The position numbers and the translations under genes are program-made. Shown here piece after piece: positions 57,593 to 64,000 of a DNA stretch of 64,000 nt. The DNA is from Galeopsis tetrahit (Eukaryota > Streptophyta > Magnoliopsida > Lamiales > Lamiaceae), in the NCBI GenBank assembly GCA_963675135.1, contig OY776131.1, positions 32,511,381-32,575,380 on the forward strand. Reading direction: 5' to 3'. The notes under the pieces were generated by a model that worked only from the letters and a program-made list of their open reading frames with translations, did not search any database and was not told where the DNA came from. Position 1 is the stretch's first letter; each line of letters begins with the position of its first letter.

Positions 57593-58293
57593 TGAAATTT
57601 ACAGAGATGAAATTGAAAGGGTGTTGAGAGAGTTTGAAGAAAAGTGAGCTAGGGTTTGAATACTTGGGGAAGAAGTGTTTGTGGGGGATCTTAAGACTTG
57701 GGGATATTCTAAAAAGAATGTTTGTCAATGAGTTGGTGAGGTTTGTGTATTTTCAACGGGTGTCAAAAATGGAAACATACACTTGGACGGCCAGGATGAA
57801 TTTCAGGGGAGTTGGCCAGTTTTGATCCAATGGTCAAAAACCAATGTAACAGTGAGTTATTAGTTTTATTCAAAACGTGGAAGTTATTTAATATTAGTTA
57901 ATGGTTGGGGAGTTTTCGAGATAGATCATGGCTTGAAAAGTGTAATGCAAACAAGAGTTAAATCTTGGCATTTAATGCATGGAAAGTGACCTTTTGGGTG
58001 GGGGACAAATTAAATCCTTCAGTGATGATATCTGTAATTGGGACATGTATCAAGGTAGGCAATGATTACCCAAAATAGGTGCTTATAAAACCAAGGAAAT
58101 AGTTTGATAGCCAAGACAACTTATCTGACCCCACTTGGACAAGTGTCCTAAAGAGATGTGGACAAAGGTCCTGAATTCCAATGGACAAGTGTCCTGAATA
58201 ATTTCAGCCATCTCTTCTGATATTCAGTAGACTTGACCAAGTCTGCTGAGAACCTTTTCAGTTTCCATATATCTCATTCACATTTCATGAGTT
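57593..58293 (-). other. Spacer between pol and third ORF of copia B
   Basis: About 700 bp, no gene, alignable with 5242-5964 in A. Confidence 0.6.
58137..58194. repeat. Three palindromes with 23-bp period (copia B)
   Basis: GGACAAGTGTCC at 58137-58148 and 58183-58194, with GGACAAAGGTCC between them at 58160-58171. Starts are 23 bp apart, as in A. Confidence 0.85.
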
Positions 58294-61113
58294 TTACTTT
58301 TCCAACTTCCCTGGATCAAGCAATCCCAACTCTGCTGATAGCTCCAGAAATCTTGCCTCTGCAAGTGGCTTTGTTAGAATATCAGCTTTTTGATGATCAG
58401 TGTGGATCTTGACCAACTTTATATCCTTCTTCTCCACATGGTCTCTAATGAAGTGATGCTTGATGTCCACATGCTTGCATCTTGTGTGCAATACAGGATT
58501 TTGTGATATAGCAATGGCACTATTATTATCACAAGATATTGGCACTTCAGTAGAGTTGACTTTGTAATCTCTCAGTTGTTGTCTTAACCAAAGGATTTGA
58601 GCACAACAACTTCCAGCTGCAACATATTCAGCTTCAGTGGTGGAGGTAGCCACTGTGTTCTGTTTCTTGGAGAACCAAGATATAAGCTTGTTGCCCAAGA
58701 ATTGACAAGTCCCTGAAGTGGACTTTCTGTCAATTCTACAACCTCCATAGTCAGCATCTGAGTAGCCAGTTAACTCAATGTTGTCATCAGAAGGGTACCA
58801 AAGGCCTAGATTTTCAGTGCCTTTGAGATACCTCAAAATCCTCTTTGCAGCCTCAAGATGGCTTTTCTTAGGATTTGCTTGGAACCTTGCACAAACACCT
58901 ACTGCAAAGGTGATGTCAGGTCTGCTGGCAGTGAGATAGAGGAGTGAACCAATTATTCCTCTATACTCAGTAGAGTTGGTTGGAATACCACTCTCATCAG
59001 GATCCATCTTCCAATTTGTGTTCATTGGGATCCTTACTGGCTTGCTAGTTGTACGCCCAAACTTCTTGATCATTTCTCTGGTGTACTTAGCTTGGTTGAT
59101 GAAGATTCCTTCTTTTGATTGCTTGACTTGAAGACCCAAAAAGAAGTTCATCAACCCCATCATGGACATCTCAAACTTGCTTTGCATTAGCTTTGAGAAC
59201 TTCTCACACAGCTTCTCATTGGGGGATCCAAATATTATGTCATCCACATAAATTTGGACAAGCAAGATGTCCTCTCCTTCAGAGATTCTGAAAAGAGTTT
59301 TGTCCACAGTTCCCTTGGTGAATCCATGATCCAAGAGGAATTGTGACAGTGTATCATACCAAGCCCTAGGGGCTTGCTTGAGTCCATATAGAGCTTTCTT
59401 GAGTCTGTAAACTTGATTTCCAACTTCAAAACCTGGTGGTTGCTCCACATAGACTTCTTCCTTCAAGACTCCATTCAGAAAGGCACTCTTGACATCCATT
59501 TGGTACACTTTGAACCTCTTGTGGGCTGCATAGGCTAGAAAGAGCCTTATTGCTTCTAGCTTTGCCACAGGTGCAAATGTCTCATCATAGTCAATGCCTT
59601 CATGTTGGCAATAGCCTTTTGCCACAAGTCTTGCTTTGTTTCTGACAATCACATCATTTTCATTTTTCTTGTTCTTGAACACCCACTTTGTTCTAATAAC
59701 ATCTTGATGTGAAGGCCTATCCACCAGCTCCCATACTTCATTTCTGGTGAATTGATTCAGTTCTTCCTGCATGGCTGTGATCCAATTGGCATCTTGAAGT
59801 GCCTCCTCAATATCACTTGGTTCTTGCTCTGACAAGAAACAACAGAAAAGAGCACTTTCACCATGAAATCTTCTTGTTTTGACTCCAATGCTTGGGTCAC
59901 CAAGTATTAGATCAGTAGGATGGTCTGACAACCAAGTCCTTCTTTTTCTGATCTCTTCAGTAGAGTTGTCCTCTACTGAAGTTGAGTCAATTTGATCATA
60001 GAATTCAGGATAATTGAATGCAGGATCTAATTCAGGATCATAATCAGGGGTGTTGTCCTCAATGTCAGGGACATTGGTATTTTCAACATTTTGAGTTCCC
60101 CCTTGATTATTTGACCTGTTAACTACCTCAGCATGAACTGCTTCTTCATTGGTAGTTGTTACCTGGATGTGAACTGGGATTGGATCATTCAGTTCACCAT
60201 TCCTTTCAGTGGGATTTGCCTCAGGAAGGTTGCCTTCAGGATTGTTGTCCAATATGGAATTTTCAGGTAGGTTTGCTTGGACAACATCTATGAATTCAGT
60301 GTCCTTGTCTTTTAGACTCAACCTGGTTGTCCTCTGTGTGATTTCTTCTGATTCCAAGTTCTCATTCCTGAACTCATGAATAGATTCATCAAATACAACA
60401 TGAGGTGTTTCTTCCACAATAAGAGTTTTCTTGTTGTAAACCCTGAAAGCTCTACTGATTTGGGAGTATCCAAGGAATACTCCTTCATCTGCCTTGCTAT
60501 CAAAGGCTTTCAGTTGTTCTTTCCCATTATTGTGAATAAAACACTTGCAACCAAAAATGTGAAAGTAAGACACTTTAGGCAATCTTCCTTTCCAGAGTTC
60601 ATAGGGGGTTTTGCCTTGCCCCTTAGTGATCAAACATCTATTTTGAGTATGGCATGCAGTGTTTATGGCTTCAGCCCAAAACCTTTTAGGCAAATATGAA
60701 TCAGCAATTAAGGTTCTAGCAGCTTCTTTTAAGGTTCTATTTCTTCTTTCTGCAACTCCATTCTGTTGAGGAGTTCTAGCTGCTGAGGTTTCATGAGCTA
60801 TTCCATTAGATGTGCAATACTCATTGATGTATGAATTAATGAACTCAGTGCCTTTATCAGATCTTATCTTGATAATGCTAAGGCTTTTCTCATTTGACAA
60901 TCTCTTTAGAAGTTCAGGCAGTTTGACTTGAGTTTCCTTCTTGTTAAGGAGAAATACTACCCATGTGAACCTAGAGAAGTCATCTACTACTACCAATGTG
61001 TATTTTCTACCATTTATGCTTGCAGGGGTAATTGGTCCAAATAAGTCCATATGTAACAGTTCAAGTACCCTTTCAGTAGAGATGACTGGTTTTCCCTTAA
61101 ATGAGGCTTTGAT
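58294..61113 (-). pseudogene. Copia B pol: integrase, reverse transcriptase, RNase H (open for over 900 codons)
   Basis: Open from just after the in-frame TAG (61114-61116) to the natural end LLDPGKLEK. Integrase core: MDLFGP, IKIRSDKGTEF, TPQQNGVAERRNRT. Reverse transcriptase: VYQMDVKSAFLNG and YVDDIIFGSPNE with the two catalytic Asp. RNase H: GYSDADYGGCRIDRKSTSG, TSTTEAEYVAAGSC and KHVDIKHHFIRD. All catalytic motifs that I can check are intact, including the 15 residues missing in A, so this part could encode active enzymes if the upstream stop were bypassed. Confidence 0.9.
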
Positions 61114-61683
61114 CTATTTTCCTTCTTGGCATGGTTTGCAAACATGCTCTTTAATGAAAACCTCATTAGGTAGTCCTTTGACTAATGCATTTCTAGCAAT
61201 TTTGTTCATTGTTTTGAAGTTCAAGTGGTTTAATCTTTTATGCCATAACCAACTTTGTTCACTAGAACTCTTAGCAATGAAGCATGCAGCATCAGTAGAC
61301 TTGTCCCAGTCTGCAAAGTACACATTTCCTTTCCTAGTTCCAGTCAATAGAATTTGTTGAGTCTTATCTTTGATTAAGCATTTTCCACTTGAAAACTCAA
61401 CATTGAAGTTTTTATCACATAATTGACTGATACTTAGGAGATTATACTTGAGACCAGCCACATAAGATACATTGGATACTTTGATGTTACCAATCATCAA
61501 AGTACCATAACCTTTTGTAGTTGCTTGTGAGCTGTCTCCAGAAGTGACATTTGGGCCTTCTTTTTCAATAAATTCAGTGAGGAGTTCCTTGTTTCCAGTC
61601 ATGTGCCTTGAACATCCACTGTCAAGATACCATGCTGACTTTTTGCTCATGCTCCTCTTCTTGTGGCCCATTGGTACCTGCAA
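61114..61683 (-). pseudogene. Copia B pol N-terminal part: protease motif and GAG-pre-integrase
   Basis: Contains WYLDSGCSRHMTGN (protease) and SWLWHKRLNHLNFKTM to CKPCQEGK (GAG-pre-integrase). Bounded by in-frame TAA (61684-61686) and TAG (61114-61116), at exactly the same codons as in copia A. Confidence 0.85.
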
Positions 61684-64000
61684 TTAAATTGGTTTAGGTA
61701 CCCTTTGAGTTTTGGGTCCTGAGAGGTTAGCTGTACCTTTAGGAACCCAAACTTGCCTAATAACCCTGATTGATTCAAGGTGGATAAGTTGTCTTCCTCT
61801 AGTATCTACATACACTGTCTTTCCCTTAAATGCCTTTGGGAAAGTATGTGTGAATGTGTTAACTCTATAAGTTTCAGGAGAGTTGTCAAGTCTCCTGAAC
61901 TTTTGAGTTCTTTGTGCTACTTGAGGGACTCTTTGAGGAAAGGCTTTCTTTTGACCATTACCCTTTGGCATGAGGGGTTTTGGTTGTTTCATTTTATTTT
62001 GCCTTTGAGGATAGTTATCCTTGGGTCTATTCAGCTGAGGCTTTCTCAGAAGAGTTGGCCTAGGCTGATTATACTTTGGATAACTCCTCTGAACATTGTT
62101 CAGTAAAGTTGCCCTTCCATTGAGTCTACTCTGCTGACCAACATTCCTCTTATGTTCAGGAGCTTTGGCCATTTCCTTAGGTTTTGGCCTATTCTCCTGA
62201 AACACTTGAGTAGGCAGATCATCCATTTTGCCCTTTCCTTTGTTCAGTGGCTGAATCACTTCATTTTCAGTTTGTGCCACTGATTTAACAAAGATTCTCT
62301 TAGTGTTACTCACAGAAGCAACACTAAGACAAGGTGAAGATTCAAATGGATCAAAACCTAATCCACTTCTTTGAGCCATAGGTCTTTGATAACTCTGAAT
62401 TTCCTCTATTGCTCTAGAGGATTTCTTCAGAGCAGACATCTTTAATTTCAGGCTCTCTTCACTTGATTTAAGAATATCATATTCATGTGAGAGGTTTTCA
62501 AACTTGGCATTGAGAATTTTAAGTTCAAAATCTTTTCTCTTATGAGAGAGAAGTTGATCATCAATCTCCTTTTGTTGGTCAACTATCCTGAGATTTGCTT
62601 CATCAAGCTCTCTCAAGACTTGTTGATACAACTCAGTAGACTTGACATCAACAACTGCCTCAGAGTTTTTGGCAAGTTCAATAGCCAATCTTTCATTTTC
62701 TCTCACACAGTTATCATGAAATTCTTGTAACATAGTGAAATCTTCCATCAACTTTCCAAGGGAAAGCTTCAAGTTGACCTCACTATTGTTTTGTGAGATG
62801 AATGATGGTGAGCTAGAAGTAGATGATACCTCATCATCCTCAAGAGCCATGTTGCAGACATCATCATCATCATCACTGTTGGAGAATAGTCCATCAGAGG
62901 AGTTGAGGCTTTCAGCACTGTCAGATTCTTCACCAGCCATCATGGCCTTTCTATTGGTGAATTTTCTGTCTCTTTTAGCTTGCCTCTCTCTTCTCTCCTT
63001 AGAGCTTAATTCAGGGCAATCATACTGGAAGTGCCCTTTCTTTTTACAGTTATAGCACAGATCTTCATCATCTTCTTTCTTTGATTCTTCTCTTCTTTTT
63101 TATGATGAGGGTTCAGCTCTACTGGACCTTCTCCTGTCAGAGTACTTGTCCTCTGATCTTTTCTCTTCAGGCTTTTTGACTTCAGCCTGTGCTTCAGGAG
63201 AGTTGTATCTCCTGAATTTGTTGTCCTGGTAGAATTTCTTGTATCTACCAAACCTTGAGTTTAACTTTTCAAACCTTCTAGCCATCAAGGCTAGTTCTTC
63301 CTTCATTTCAGTCTTTGAGACTGACTTTGATGATCTTGGAGTGGACTGCATCTCTGGTTCAGCAGTTTTGGCTTTGAATGCCACTCCCTTCGTAGGATTT
63401 GAAGGTTCCTCAATAGGCTTTCTTCTATTGAGGTCGAACTCATAAGCTTTGAGTTCAGAGAAGATTTGTTGCATGGGCATGGTGGAAAGATCTTTGGTGT
63501 TTTGCATCATTACAGCATAGACATCCCACTTTTGAGTGAGACTTCTCAAGATCTTCAATCCAACTTCTCTCTTGGTGTAGACCTTGCCCAATGAGTTGAT
63601 TTCATTCATCACATCAGTGAATCTACCAGCAAATTTATCAATGGATTCCTCAGACTCCATTGCAAACTGTTCAAATTTCTGCACAGCAACTTGGAGCTTA
63701 TTCTCCTTGATCTTTTCAGTACCCTCACACATTTCTGCAAGAGTATCCCAAATTTCTTTGGCTGTTGTGCAGTGGTAGACTCTACCCATAATTGCATCTG
63801 GAATTGTTTGGTAGAGGGTGTTCATAGCAAGATAATTCAAATTATCTTTCCTCTTTTCATCAGCAGTGAAGTCATCTTCATCTTTGGGGAGGACCTCTCT
63901 TGGATCTGCCTTTTGAGCCTCAGTGACTTTGGGATTGACAAATGTGAACACAAAAGGACCTCTTGTGATCACTCTCAGCATGTCAGTGTGTAGAGATGCA
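61684..64000 (-). pseudogene. Copia B gag (N-terminus beyond the window)
   Basis: MLRVITRGPFVFTFVNP near the window end belongs to the N-terminal region. The gag core (TLYQTIPDAIMGRVYHC) follows, then a CCHC zinc knuckle near 63040. The frame is interrupted by a TAA at about 63100-63102 (A reads Ser there) and otherwise stays open to RVPKPI at 61687. Unlike A, it keeps the full Pro/Gln/Lys-rich tail between 62200 and 61700. Confidence 0.85.

Larger units (their letters stand above)
50648..64000 (-). mobile_element. Copia LTR retrotransposon B (continues past the window)
   Basis: Same family as copia A. On the minus strand it reads gag, pol, spacer, third ORF, polypurine tract and 3' LTR; the 5' LTR lies beyond 64000. 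It sits inside the inverted-repeat element at 49685. The bases before the LTR (TATGT, 50643-50647) should recur as the target duplication beyond the other end. Compared with A it keeps a full RNase H segment and the end of pol, but gag and the third ORF have stops and a frameshift. Confidence 0.92.

Noticed and set aside
1..64000. Search for tRNA genes, rRNA, CRISPR-like arrays and bacterial-type operons
   Set aside because: No T-loop/anticodon arrangement, rRNA stretch or regularly spaced direct-repeat array was seen. The tRNA-Met-like words are primer binding sites of the retrotransposons.

Overview
The window is plant nuclear DNA, from a eudicot and perhaps an asterid; the species is an inference and is not fixed by the sequence. 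The evidence is two intron-bearing host genes with GT-AG introns (an expansin-like A gene and an organellar alanyl-tRNA synthetase gene), a small secreted-peptide gene, and a dense mix of Ty1/copia, LINE, MULE-, hAT-, Tourist- and Stowaway-type elements. I see no prokaryotic features, CRISPR array, rRNA or convincing tRNA gene.

Layout. 1-18868: a plus-strand copia element (C), whose pol is broken in two by a minus-strand copia element (A, 1320-13463). A still has its 5' LTR, tRNA-Met-type primer binding site, gag, pol and a large third ORF. 18869-20983: a dispersed repeat, copy 1. 21053-21298: a CEP-like peptide gene on the minus strand. 22408-30482: copy 2 of the same repeat, interrupted by a 5.9 kb LINE (22706-28628). 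30483-33110: an older LINE remnant holding a solo LTR. 33500-38800: DNA transposons in series, several with clear target-site duplications. 39560-39880: a stray copia reverse-transcriptase fragment. 41102-42862: expansin-like A, five exons. 43837-48910: alanyl-tRNA synthetase, twelve exons, 986 residues. 49685-50647: a long-inverted-repeat element into which a second element of the A family (copia B, 50648 to beyond 64000) has inserted.

How the parts relate. Copia A, B and C all carry a long extra ORF downstream of pol. Its N-terminal part looks related among the three and resembles the 'putative plant transposon protein' family; the rest is acidic, Pro/Glu-rich and coiled-coil-like. A and B share two in-frame stops, one at the gag/pol boundary and one inside integrase. 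They also share three 12-bp palindromes, spaced exactly 23 bp apart, in the spacer between pol and the third ORF. These shared features, the CEP-like gene and the GC-rich inverted-repeat element at 37592-38798 are the items most worth a second look.

Limits: all gene models were read by eye from splice signals and family knowledge. No database search, alignment or transcript evidence was available. Borders given for degraded elements are approximate unless a target-site duplication is stated.
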